Counted from the first letter of the stretch, positions 25,090-36,503 are shown. The stretch is DNA of 64,000 nt from Bettongia penicillata ogilbyi (GCA_023548195.1 JAJHZJ010000121.1:2728220-2792219); one strand, 5' to 3'. Notes: generated by a model from the letters alone, not told the origin. Numbers and translations are program-made.

Positions 25090-27684
25090 TCAGCAAGATT
25101 TTAGCAAAACGAATACAGCATCTTATCAAGAGAATAATACATTATGATCAGGTAGGTTTCGTACCAGGAATGCAGGGCTGGTTCAATATTAGGAAAACTA
25201 TTAGCATTATTAATCATATCAACAACAAAACTAACAAAAACCACATGATTATCTCAATAGATACAGAAAAAACTTTCAACAAAATACAACACCCATTCCT
25301 ATTAAAAATACTGGAGAACATAGGAATAAAGGGAACTTTCCATAAAATAATAAGCAGTATCTACCTAAAACCTTCAGCAAGCATTATATGCAATGAGGAT
25401 AAGCTAGATGCATTTCCAATAAGGTCAGGGGTGAAACAAGGATGCCCATTATCACCATTATTATTCAATATGGTACTAGAAATGTTAGCAGTAGCAATTA
25501 GACAAGATAAAGAAATTGAAGGAATAAAAATAGCCAAAGAAGAAACTAAGTTATCACTCTTTGCAGATATGATGATATACTTAGAGAATCCCAGAGATTC
25601 AAGTAAAAAACTACTTGAAATAATAAACAACTTCGGCAAAGTTGCAGGTTACAAAATAAACCCACACAAATCTTCTTCATTCCTATATATTAGCAACAAA
25701 GTCCAACAGCAAGAGATAGAAAGAGAAATCCCATTTAAAGCTAGAGTAGACACTATAAAATACTTAGGAGTTTACCTGCCAAAACAAACCCAGGGATTAT
25801 ATGAACACAATTACAAGACACTTTTTGCACAAATAAAGTCAGATTTAAGTAAGTGGAAAAACATCAGTTGTTCATGGGTAGGCCGAGCTAATATAATAAA
25901 AATGACAGTTCTACCTAAATTAATCTACTTATTTAGTGCCATACCAATTAAACTATCAGATAATTATTTTCTAGAGCTGGATAGAATAATATCAAAATTC
26001 ATTTGGAAAACAAAAGGTCCAGAATATCAAAGGGACTAATGAAAAGAAATGCTTGGGAAGGTGGCCTGGCGCTACCAGACGTCAAATTGTATTATAAAGC
26101 AGCAATTATCAAAACCACTTGGTATTGGCTAAGAAACAGAGGGGTAGACAAATGGAATAGACTTGGCACTCAAGACACAGTAGGCAAGGAATATAGCAAC
26201 CTCCTGTTTGATAAACCCAAAGATCCCAGCTTCTGGGATAAGAACTCACTGTTCGACAAAAATTGCTGGGAAAACTGGTTAACTGTGTGGCGGAAATTAG
26301 GCATAGACCCATGCCTGACTCCGTACACAAGAATAAAGTCCAAATGGGTACATGATTTAGGCATAAAGATTGATACTATGAATAAACTGGAGAAGCAAGG
26401 AATAGTGTATTTATCAGATTTATGGAGAGGGGAAGAATTTTTTTCTAAAGAAACGATAGAAAGCATTATGAAATGCAAGATGGATAATTTTGATTACTTT
26501 AAACTGAAAAGTTTTTGCACAAACAAACCCAATGCAACCAAAATTCAGAGGGATGTAGTAAATTGGGAAAAAATTTTTACGGCTAAGCTCGGGGATAAAG
26601 GCCTCATTTCTAGAATATATAGAGAACTGACTCAAATATATAACCATAAAAGTCATTCCCCAATTGATAAATGGTCAAAGGATATGAACAAGCAATTTTC
26701 AGGGGAAGAAATCAAAGATATCTATAATCATGTGAAAAAGTGCTCTAAATCACTATTGATTAGAGAGATGCAAATCAAAACAACTCTGAGGTACCACATT
26801 ACACCTATAAGATTGGCAAACATGACAGAACAAGAAAATGATAAATGCTGGAGAGGATGTGGGAGAGTTGGAACACTAATTCATTGTTGGTGGAGCTGTG
26901 AGATCATCCAGCCCTTCTGGAGAATGGTTTGGAACTATGCCCAAAGGGCTACAAAAATGTGCATACCCTTTGACCCAGAAATATCACTACTAGGACTGTA
27001 TCCCCAAGAGATTATAAAAACGGGAAAGGGTCCCACGTGTACAAAAATATTTATAGCAGCACTCTTTGTGGTAGCCAAAAACTGGAAGTCAAGGGGATGC
27101 CCATCAATTGGGGAATGGCTGAATAAATTATGGTATATGAATGTAATGGAGTACTATTGTGCCATAAGAAATGATGAACAAGAAGACTTCAGGGAGGCCT
27201 GGAAGGACTTATATGATCTGATGCTGAGCGAAAGGAGCAGAACTAGGAGAACTTTGTGCACAGCAATGACCACAGTGTGTGAGAGTTTTTTCTGGTAGAC
27301 TTGGAACTTTGTAATAACACAAGAACTTACTGAGAAAAAAAAAATCCTAATGTCGGTCTTCTAAGGCAAAATGCCTTCCACACTCAGAGAAAGAAATATG
27401 GAAGTCATTCACAGAATGTAGCAGATCATGTTTGTGTGTGGGTGGGTTTCAGTGTATTATGTTTTGATTTGTTATATGATTTCTTCCATTTATTTTAGTT
27501 CGACTACATAGCGTGACTATAGTGAAAATGTGCTCAATAGGAAAGTATATGTAGAACCTATACAAAATTGTATGCTGTCACAGGGAGGGAGGGGGGTATT
27601 GGGGGAAGGGCAAGGGGGATAAAATCTTAACTTTAAGGAAATGATTGTAAAACATTAAAAAAAAATAACAATTAAAATTAAAAA
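25090..27684 (+). mobile_element. 5'-truncated L1 with most of ORF2, inserted into HAL1 copy B
   Basis: ORF2 enters within the reverse transcriptase domain. One frame runs to about 26015, then a single frameshift moves to a second frame that stays open to the TAG ending at 27298. Visible features are [14 protein letters not shown] (RT motif), [14 protein letters not shown] (catalytic FADD changed to FADM), and a C-terminal Cys/His knuckle CWRGCG...HCWWSC with the usual CX3CX7HX4C spacing. The 431-residue C-terminal frame has no internal stop. A G-rich 3' UTR (about 27300-27660) and an A-rich tail follow. The lost Asp, the frameshift and the missing endonuclease domain make it inactive. Relatively young compared with its host. 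Confidence 0.92.
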
Positions 27685-27696
27685 AAAAAAGAATTC
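27685..27696. repeat. Right target-site duplication of the nested L1
   Basis: AAAAAAGAATTC directly after the L1 poly(A), matching 25078-25089. HAL1 ORF1 sequence resumes with ACTGAAGAGAACAGC. Confidence 0.75.
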
Positions 27697-28945
27697 ACTG
27701 AAGAGAACAGCTCCTTAGAAAGGAAAATTGGACAAATGGGAAAGGAAGCACAAAATGTAACTGGGAAAATTGGACAAATGGAAAGGGAAGTGAAAGACCC
27801 AACTGGAGAAAATAACTCCTTGAAGGAACAATTGGACAGATGGAAAAGGAGATGCAAAAGTTAACTGAAGAAAATCTATTAAAAATGAGAATTAGGCAAG
27901 TACAAGCTAATCACTCTATGAGATATACAGAATCGATCAAGCAATCTAAAGAATAAAAAAATAGAAGAAAAGGTAAAATATCTAACTGGAAAAACAGCCG
28001 ACCTGGAAAATAGATCCAGGAGAGAAAATCTTAGAATTATTGGCCTACCAAAAAGCTATGATGAAAAACAGAACCTAAACAATATCTTCCAAGAAATCAT
28101 CAAGGAAAACTGCCTAAAGGTCCTAAATCAATAGGGTAAAATAGTTATCAAAAGAATTCACCAATCACCTCCTGAAAGAGACCTCAAACTGAAAATGCCA
28201 AGAAATATCGTTGCCAGATTCCAGACTGTCAAGTGAAGGAGAAAGTACTACAAGAAGCCAGAAAGAAAAAATTCAAATGTCAAGGAACTATATATAGTCA
28301 GGATCAAACAAGATCTTGTAGCTTCTACATTAAAAGATAGGAGGGATTGGAATATGATATTCCTTAAGGCAGAGGAGCTGGTACTACAACCAAGGATAAG
28401 TTACCCAGAAAAATTGAGCATAATATTTCAGGCAGGGAGATGGACATTCAGTGAAATAAGAGATTTCCAGACCTTCTTGATGAAAAGGCTAGCTCAATTG
28501 AAAATTCGTTGTGCAAACACAAGTCTAAAGAGAGTCATAAAAAGGTAAACAGGGGGAAAAACACTTATTCAATACTGGCAAACTGTTTACATTCCTATAA
28601 GGGAAGATGATACTTGTTAATTTTGAGAATTGTATATTTATTATGATATTCAAAAGAGATATACACAGAGGGAGTGGATATAAATTAAATGATGTGATCG
28701 TAAAAAATGTGACATAAGGATGCAAAGGGATCATAATGGGAAATGTGAAAAGAAGGAGGCAGAAAAAGGTAAATTACATCACAGGAAGAGGCACAAAAAC
28801 ATTACAGTAGAGGGAAAGAGGGGAGGAAGATGAGCATTGTTTGAGATTTACTCTCATTTGATTTGGTTCAAGGAAGTAACAAGAAACTCAGTTAAGTATA
28901 GAAATTTAACTAGCTCTGTACGCAGTAGGAGGGGAAAGAAAACAC
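27697..28945 (+). mobile_element. ORF1-only L1 relative (HAL1), copy B, 3' half
   Basis: Continues the interrupted ORF1: repeated coiled-coil units (ENSSLERKIGQM and similar), then TADLENRSRRENLRIIGLP and the C-terminal domain ending near 28548 (SLKRVIKR). The HAL1 3' UTR begins at AACTGTTTACATTCCTATAA with no ORF2. Several stops interrupt ORF1. Confidence 0.8.
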
Positions 28946-29264
28946 CAAGCACAGCTCTCACATTTCCTGTCATTTTGGTCCAGTAGAATTTACTTTGCAA
29001 CAGATCCATTTTCTCTTGTGCCAAGTGTCCAAAATTATCAGAGAATTTTCATAACCATAGATTGGAAGGTCTTAAATGGCACCAACCAACCCTACCTGTG
29101 CTATGAAAAGGCAGTTAGTTATCCCAGCTGGTTTTAGTAGGTGACACAAAGCACTTGCTCCAATGGGCTAAAGTAACACTGATATATAAGTGAAGTACAT
29201 TAGCCACATCTTTAAAGGCCTTGTCCCATGGGTCTCTAAACTAGACCACAAAGTATAAGATAGA

Positions 29265-29345
29265 GGTGTCAAACTCACAGGCATGCCTGGACAAAACTCC
29301 AAGAGCCACCTAAAGCAGATTAAAATGTAATTAGGTAAACCCAGG
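29265..29345 (-). mobile_element. hAT-like fragment (GTGTCAAACTC family)
   Basis: Starts GAGGTGTCAAACTCA, a MER1-type hAT terminus, followed by AGATTAAAATGTAATTAGG, which is the reverse complement of the inner part of the family seen at 14695. Boundaries on the right are unclear. Confidence 0.4.
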
Positions 29346-30104
29346 AGATCTTACAGTGAGGGACGCAGATGGCTTTGGATTTGGGTTTTTGTCATTTTTT
29401 TTAAACTGAATAGTTTTGTTCATGCAAAGCACTGCTTCAGTTGGGATCTTATTAGTTAAATGCCCAAATCAAAAAGGGAGCTACAGTTTTTTGTAGCTCA
29501 ATGGTTATGTCAATAAAGTTTACTGAAATCTCTATAATATACTGAAGTATTAATGAATAGCTGAAATCATTGAGAGTCTTTGCTGTGATGAAACAGTTGT
29601 TCACCAATATTCACCCATAATGCTATTCATCTCAGAGAGAACACTGTGTCCATTCTCAAAACATATTGGGAGTCATGGTGGCATAGGTCTGTTTGTCCTT
29701 TGGGCATATCCTTAATTGCACACAGTGGCCCTCAGAATATATTTGACACTTGACACTTCATTGCCCATCTCCACACCTGTCCTCCAAGCATAGAAAGCTG
29801 TGTTCCCTCAGTTGCTCTCATAATACCTGCATCTGCTCTCTCTCTATCCTATTATATAAGGTCCTAGAGGGGAGAAATTGTTTTTATTTCTCTTTATATA
29901 CATAGTTGCCTGGTATATAGTAAGTACTTAGTAAATGCTTCTTGACCAACTGACACAGTCCTTCCATTCTATGGCCATTAGGAAGTCATCAAAGCTATCT
30001 GTATTCCAAGAAGTCCTGAGCCTTCTACTGGAGTTCACATCACCGGGGATTCTCAGCAGTAAATTACCTTTCAGTTTTTTGCCTCTACTCTGCTAAGAAA
30101 CTAG

Positions 30105-30398
30105 GAACAGTGAAGCAGCTTGTAGCACCATGTATAGAGCAGTAAACCTGTAGTCAGGAAGACTTGAGTTCAAATCCATTCTCAGACACTTACTAGCTGT
30201 GCTTTCATAAGTCACATATAAGACACTATTTGTGTCAGTTCCCTCAGCTGTAAAATGGAGATGATAATAGCCTCTGTCTCCCATAGTTGTTGTGATGATA
30301 AAATGAGATAATAATTAAAAAGCACTTAGTACAGTGCCTGGCACATAGTGAGCACTGTATAAAGATTAGCTACTATTTTTATCATCATTGTTAATATT
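30105..30398 (+). mobile_element. MIR-family SINE with long 3' part
   Basis: Contains GTCAGGAAGACTTGAGTTCA, TCAGACACTTACTAGCTGTG, TCAGCTGTAAAATGGAGATG, GATAAAATGAGATAAT and the end GCACTTAGTACAGTGCCTGG. The HAL1 at 30399 inserted into its AT-rich tail; the tail resumes at about 32923. Confidence 0.85.
30383..30398. repeat. Target-site duplication, left copy
   Basis: CATCATTGTTAATATT, an exact 16-base match to 32907-32922, flanking the full-length HAL1. Confidence 0.93.
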
Positions 30399-32906
30399 TT
30401 TTTTTAACATTTAAGTTTTCAACATTCATTTCCACAAAATTTTGAGTTCCAAATTTTCTCCCCATTTCTCCCCTCCCCCCACCCCAAAACGCCAAGCATT
30501 CGAATTACCCCTATCACTAATCTGTCCTCCCTTCTAATATCCCTCCCTTCCCTTATCCCCATCTTCTCTTTTGTCCTGTAGGGCAAGATAAATTTCTATA
30601 CCCCATTACCTGTATTTCTTATTTCCTAGTTGTATGCAAGAACAGTGCTCAACAGTTATTCCTGAAACTTTGAATTCCAACTTTTCTTCCTCCCTCCCTC
30701 CCCACTCATCCCCATTGGGAAGGCAAGCAATTCAATATAGGCCATTTCTGTGTAGTTTTGCAAATGACTTCCATAATAGTCGTGTTGTGTAAGACTAACT
30801 ATATTTCCCTCTATCCTATCCTGCCCCCCATTTCTTCTATTCTATTTTGACCTTGTCCTTTCCCAAGAGTGTTGACTTCTAGTTGCTCCCTCCTCCCATT
30901 GCCCTCCCTTCCATCATCCCCCTAATCCTGCTTATCCCCTTCTCCTCCACTTTCCTGTATTGTCAGATAGATTTTCATATCAATGTAAGTGTGCATTTTA
31001 TTCCTTCCTTTAGTCGAATGTGATGAGAGTAAGCTTCATGGTGGTTTTTTTTCCTCACCTCCCTTTTTCCCTCCACTGAAAAGTCTTTAACTTGCCTCTT
31101 TTATGAGAGATAATTTGCCCCCACAAGATAATTTGTATTATACTCAGTTTTGCTGGGTAGGTGATTCTTGGTTTTAATCCTAGTTCCTTTGACTTCTGGA
31201 ATATCCTGTTCCAAGCCCTTCAATCCCTTCATGTGGAAGCTTCTAGATCTTATGTTATCCTGATTGTATTTCCACAATACTTGAATTGTTTCTTTCTAGC
31301 TGCTTGCAATAGTTTCTCCTTGACCTGAGAATTATGGAATTTGGCCACAATGTTCCTAGGAGTTTCTTTGTTTGGATCTCTTTCAGGAGGTAATTAGTGG
31401 ATTCTTTCAATATTTTATTTTGCCCCCTGGTTCTAGAATCTCAGGGCAGTTTTCCTTGATAATTTCATGAAAGATGATGTCTAGGCTCTTTTTTGGATCA
31501 TGACTTTCAGGTAGTCCCATAATTTTTAAATTGTCTCTCCTGGATCTATTTTCCAGGTCAGTTGTTTTTCCAATGAGATATTTCACATTCTCTTCCATTT
31601 TTTCATTCTTTTGGTTTTGTTTTGTGATTTCTTGGTTTCTCAGAAAGTCATTAGCCTCCATTTGTTCCATTCTAATTTTGAAAAAACTATTTTCTTCAGT
31701 GAGCTTTTGAACCTCCTTTTCCATTTGGCTAATTCTGCTTTTTAAGCCATTCTTCTCCTCATTGGCTTTTTGAACCTTTTTTGCCAACTGAGTTAGCCTG
31801 TTTTTAAAGGTGTTATTTTCTTCAGCATTTTTTTTGGGTCTGCTTTAGCAAGATGTTGACCCATTTTTCATACTTTTCTTGCATCTCTCTCATTTCTCTT
31901 CCCAGTTTTTCCTCCACCTCTCTTACTTGATTTTCAAAATCCTTTTTGAGCTCTTCCATGGCCTGAGACCATTGAATATTTATTTTGGATATTTGGGACA
32001 CAGAAGCCTTGACTTTTATGTCTTTCCCTGATGGTAAGCATTGTTCTTCCTCATTTGAAAGGATGGGAGAAGATATCTGTTCACCAAGAAAGTAACCTTC
32101 TATAGTCTTATTTTTTTCCCTTTTTGGGCATTTTCCCAACCAGTTACTTGACTTTTGGGTCCTTTGTCAAGAGTAGGGTATACTCTGGGAATCTGTAAGA
32201 TCTCAGTTCCTCCAAGGTGGCACAATCAAGCGTGTACACTGGTCTGGGATTAGAAAGAGATTTTTGTGCCCAGAAGCTTAGCAGTTCCTCTTCAGAGCCA
32301 CCTGGCCTCCACTTCCTCCAAGCCAGCACTGGGTGCTGAGATTCAGATAGGTTGCATGCGCAGAGCCGCCATTCAGTGTGAGATAAAGATCACCTGCCTC
32401 AATGCCTTTTCACAGGGCTGAGGTAATAATCACCTCCTGAGTGCCCCCAGGGGTTTTACGATCCAACAATGGATGCGGGCTGCTGTAGGTGCTGCTGTGG
32501 GAACTGCTACCGCCTGCTGAATGTGGCCTCTGTGGCCGTTGCCTGAGGCTGGAGCTATGGGAAGGCCCTTCTCCCTTACTGGCCAGCTGTGGGTTGAGGG
32601 ATCTGTGAACTGCTGCTACTGTAACTGGGGATTTGCTGCTACTGCAACTGGAGATTCTGCCCTCGAGCTATCCTCCTCCCAGAGCCATGCCCCACAGCCA
32701 AGGCTGGGCTGGGCTCCATGTCCAGTGCAACGGATGTTTCCCATGGGCCTTTCAGGTTACCCTGGGCTGGAAATCTCCTCCACTCTGTTGTTTTCCACTT
32801 CTGCTGCTCCAGAATTTGTTGAGAGTCCTTCTCTATAGGTATTTTATGGGCTATGAAAGGAGAGTTCGCATATGTCTATCTTTCTACTCTGCCATCTTGG
32901 CTCTGG
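30399..32906 (-). mobile_element. Full-length ORF1-only L1 relative (HAL1), copy C
   Basis: Flanked by perfect 16-bp direct repeats, so both ends are defined. On the minus strand it starts CCAGAGCCAAGATGGCAGAG, then a 5' UTR of about 0.75 kb. ORF1 lies in two frames: 32139-31822 (EGYFLGEQISSPILSNEEEQ, then a coiled coil) and 31787-31407 (coiled coil, then KTTDLENRSRRDNLKIMGLP and KSLDIIFHEIIKENCPE). The break is at an A-run near 31830, and a second frameshift after GGKIKY ends the RNA-binding domain early. A purine-rich 3' UTR and A-tail complete about 2.5 kb. There is no ORF2, so mobility must have depended on an L1 reverse transcriptase. Confidence 0.93.
32891..32900 (-). promoter_or_regulatory. 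YY1-like site at the 5' end of HAL1
   Basis: Minus-strand CCAAGATGGC lies 7-16 bases from the defined element start. AAGATGGC is the YY1 core, and human L1 has a YY1 site at a similar distance (+13 to +21) that fixes the transcription start. Function here is inferred from position. Confidence 0.55.
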
Positions 32907-32922
32907 CATCATTGTTAATATT
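32907..32922. repeat. Target-site duplication, right copy
   Basis: CATCATTGTTAATATT, identical to the left copy. Confidence 0.93.
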
Positions 32923-33149
32923 ACTATTATTAATAAAAGTTTGGAAATTCAGTTATCTGTATTCAGTAACCAAACCCAGGCAAGGAACAACATTGAAACA
33001 GAAAACATATTTATTCACGAAAGAAGTATTAATAATACAACAGCAAACAATTTAAGCCTTTGTTCCTGGTGATTATTAGAGTCTCACTCCCTATTTCCCT
33101 AGACTAGTTTGAGTCTCAAACCATTCCAAACTCATGACTCCAAGCCCAA

Positions 33150-34100
33150 GCCCTTCGATTCTTAATGTAGAAGCTGCTAGATCTTGTGTTATCCTGATTG
33201 TATTTCTACAATACTCGAATTCTTGTATTGTTACTTGCAATATTTTCTCCTTGACCTGGGAACTTTAGACTTTGGCTACAATATTCCTAGGAGTTTTTCT
33301 TTTCAGATTTCTTTCAGGAGGTGATCAGTGGATCCTTTCAATATTTATTTTACCCTCTGGTTCTAGAATATCAGGGCAGTTTTCCTTGATAATTTCATGA
33401 AAGATGATGTCTAGGCTCTTTTTTGGATCATGGCTTTCAGGTAGTCTCATAATTTTTAAGTTATCTCTCCTGCATCTGTTTTCCAGATCAGTTGTTTTTC
33501 CAATAATATATTTTACTTTGTCTTCTATTTTTCCATTCTTTTGGTTTTGTTTTATAATTTCTTGGTTTCTCATAAACTCATTCTAATGCTCTGTTCTAAA
33601 TTTTAAAGAACATTTTCTTCAGTGAGCTTTTGAACCTCCTTTTCCATTTGACTAATTGTGCTTTTTAAAACATTCTTCTTCTCATTGACTTTTTGGATCT
33701 CTTTTGCCATTTGGGTTAGTCTATTTTTAAAGGTGTTATTTTCTTCAGCATTTTTTAGCCAGCTGTTGACTCACTTTTCATGATTTTCTTACATTGCTCT
33801 CATTTCTCTTCCCAACTTTTCCCCTACCTCTCTTACTTGATTTTCACAATCCTTTTTGAGCTCTTCATGGCCTGAGATCACTGCATACTTTTTTTGAAGG
33901 TTTCGAATGCAGAAGCCTTGACTTTGATGTCTTCCTCTTATGGTATGCTTTGTTCTTACTCATCCAAAAGAATGGAAGAAAATACCTTTTCACCAAGAAA
34001 GTAACTTTCTATAGTCTTATTTTTTTCCCTTTTTGGGGCATTTTCCCAGCCAGTTACTTGACTTTTGAATCCTTTGTCAAGAGAAGACTTAGTGGAGACA
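33150..34100 (-). mobile_element. HAL1 ORF1 fragment, copy D
   Basis: Antisense internal piece of the same family as copy C. It covers ORF1 C-terminal domain to N-terminal region, including KTTDLENRCRRDNLKIMRLP and KSLDIIFHEIIKENCPD. It lacks the 3' UTR and most of the 5' UTR. It lies about 0.25 kb beyond copy C but has its own substitutions, so it is a separate insertion or an older duplicate. Confidence 0.85.
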
Positions 34101-34664
34101 GCGATCTTCACACATTTGAAGGGCTCTTCAAATACATCTAAAGGTTAGATTTATTTTGATTACCCATAGAAGACAGGAGTAGGAGCAGTGAGTAGAGGTT
34201 TCCATAGATCAGATTTTGGACTCAAGATAAGGAAATATTTCTAGCAATAAGCAGAGTCCATAAGTGGAATTGGACTACTTTAGAAAGTAGTGAGTTCCAC
34301 ATCCCTGGAAGTCTTCAAGGAGAGGAGATGTGTAACTACTTATTTCCCATGTTTTAGAGCAGACCTGCAAAACATGCGGCTGGGACCACTTTGATAGGCC
34401 AAAGGATTTTGGGTGACCCATGAAAAGTGTAGAGGAAACCCTTTGGCAGGCCACAGGTTTGTGCTGTCCTGTTTTCGATGCAATTCTTAATCAGGTGTAC
34501 GTTAAAATAAATGTCCCTTCCGATTCTGAGAGTTCATAACTCTATCATATTCTGTAATTTTATACTTTTTTATTTCCTCCTAAGTCAGAAAGCCCTGCCA
34601 ACTTTTACAAAAAACTTGCCTAAATTTCCAAACTATGTAAAAAGGACTTTTTAACTTTTTTTTT

Positions 34665-34838
34665 TTGTCCCAGGGATCCTTTGCTTTGGTGAAGCATATA
34701 GGCCTGTTCTCAGAATGGTTTTAAATGCATAAAGTAAAATACATAGGTTTACAAAGGAAACCAGTTATATCGAAACACTTATCAAAGTATTTAAAAAAAA
34801 AAAAAACAAGTTCACAGATCCCAGGTTAAGAATCTCTG
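34665..34838 (+). mobile_element. hAT-like MITE, copy 2
   Basis: Interior GGTGAAGCATATAGGC, AAAGGAAACCAGTTATATCG and end CAGGTTAAGAATCTCTG match the family seen at 5259. The left terminus is eroded. Confidence 0.65.
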
Positions 34839-34989
34839 AACATGTGCATACACACAATCCAAGAGGTCTGAGGAGAAAAGGGGTGGGTATAAAGTCTTAG
34901 TCGTTGTGTCATTTCCAGAGTCTGGAAACAGAGTTCTGTTTCATCTTCAGCTCTTCTAACTCAGAAATGTTACTACTCCTTCTAAGAAG

Positions 34990-35115
34990 TATACATTCCA
35001 GAAACATTTATTAAGCATTAAGCACTGGTCAAAATCACAGTTAAAAAAGACAGAGCCCCTGCCCTCAAGAAGCTCACAATCTAGTAGAGGGAGTTAAGAA
35101 TATAGATGAATATAA
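34990..35115 (-). mobile_element. L2 3' end, antisense
   Basis: AAACATTTATTAAGCATTAA, CCCTGCCCTCAAGAAGCTCA and CAATCTAGTAGAGGGAG are the reverse complement of the L2 terminus. Confidence 0.85.
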
Positions 35116-35171
35116 TTCAAATTAGAATAGAGTAGTATAAAGTTTTATAAGATCAGATGGAAAAATAGATA

Positions 35172-35252
35172 TATGTGTGTGTACTATACACACACACACA
35201 CACACAGTCATAAATATACACATATTCCCATATATACATATATATGTGTGTA
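35172..35252. repeat. TG/CA microsatellite cluster
   Basis: TGTGTGTG, then CTATACACACACACACACAC and later ATATATATGTGTGTATG. The alternating purine-pyrimidine tracts are short but close together. Confidence 0.85.
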
Positions 35253-35299
35253 TGTAATTTATAGAATTAAATTCCATTACAGCAAGGGGGTTTGGTTTT

Positions 35300-35560
35300 C
35301 AACCTACAATCAGTCAACAAACGTTTCAGGATCTGCTGTTTGTACAGCACTGTGCTAGGTGTTGTCAGGGTTACAGAGGCAAAAAATGGGGTTCACACTC
35401 TTAAGGAACATGCAGTCAGGTTGACAAAGAAAGGTGGGACAGATGCATGAAACAAGGAGAGGGTGTCCAGACCATAGAAGTGCCGAATGATATGAGACCA
35501 AAACAAATGGTGCCATAGGAGTTCAGAGAAAGGATTGAATCACATGGAGTTTTAATGCAC
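35300..35560 (-). mobile_element. L2 3' end, antisense
   Basis: CAACAAACGTTTCAGGATC, GCACTGTGCTAGGTGTTGTC and ACTCTTAAGGAACATGCAG follow the antisense L2 order. Diverged. Confidence 0.65.
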
Positions 35561-36275
35561 ACCATTCTTGCATCAGTAGGGACCCCTGGGTGTGGGCAAG
35601 TAGGGAAATGCTGCCAGTCTAGATGAACATGTGGCAATAATAACAGAGGAAACAGAAGTGACCAAAGCTTCAAAGAGCACAGATGATTACCAAGGAACTG
35701 TTGCATGTAGATAAACCTACAATTTGTCTGACCTTCGTGGATGGCACAAAATGGACTGATGTTAGAGGCAGCATACTCAGATAGAGAGGCAGCACCAGCA
35801 TCTGCATGCATAGAAATTGGAGAAGTAAGAACCCTAAAAACACACTGGCCCTTGACGCACTTAGCTAAAGGGAAGCTAGGCAAACCACAGGCTGATTTGA
35901 AAGAAAAAAAAGATATAGAATCTTCTTTAGGAGAAGTTCTGAAGCTTGTCCAAATCCTTGCCCTTGTGTTATTTGTACAGAAGAGCAGGAGGAGAACAGC
36001 ACCAGCAGAATCCCTTTAGATAACAATCAGGTTAGAGTCTAGTTGAGAAATAGTCAGGGGACTGTTTCACTTCACACAAAACTGGGCTGAAAACAAACGA
36101 ACAGAATCCTGGTGTGGATTTGTGTCTGCGTCTTTGTGTTTCATGAACCCTTCCATTATGGTCTCTTTCTGTGCAAAGCATGTTGTGAGTAGCACCAATT
36201 TCATCTTGTTCTCTCCTGGAACCTTTTCAAATGTCACTAACGCTGCTGCTGTAAAAGCACCTGTTTGGGGAGATT

Positions 36276-36503
36276 TCACATACCTTGAGTTACTGAACCA
36301 CAGAGCTGATCTCTATTGGTTGCTGCAGGGGGTGTATTGAATGCCTGTGGCTGAGGTGTACTTGGATGAAAAGCAGCTGATGTTGTCTCGGCGTGCTCCC
36401 TGTGGGGCACCCTAGATAATTCCATCGCTGTGTTTTCATCTCTGGGTTTTTGTCTGTAAAGGTAGAATTTAGTGGTACAGCAGTACCCAGGTCCTTCCCT
36501 CAA
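36276..36503 (-). other. Exon-like minus-strand segment, unidentified
   Basis: An open minus-strand frame of 75 residues (MREGPGYCCTTKFYLYRQK through TPQPQAFNTPPAATNRD to GSVTQGM). Inside it, a well-formed acceptor (CTACCTTTACAG) and a strong donor (CTCAAGGTATGTG) bound a segment of roughly 170 bases that stays open in this frame. It is more GC-rich than its surroundings and carries no repeat I recognise. I do not recognise a protein family. It could be a noncoding RNA exon, a decayed gene piece or chance. It lies antisense in the last UBAC2 intron. Confidence 0.25.

Noticed and set aside
25170..27298. Reverse transcriptase frames as host genes
   Set aside because: Typical L1 ORF2 with A-tail and target-site duplication, frameshifted and with a changed active site.
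32144..33055. Frames of 61-140 residues in the 5' UTR of the full-length half-L1
   Set aside because: They lie inside the GC-rich element 5' UTR on either strand and have no conserved features.
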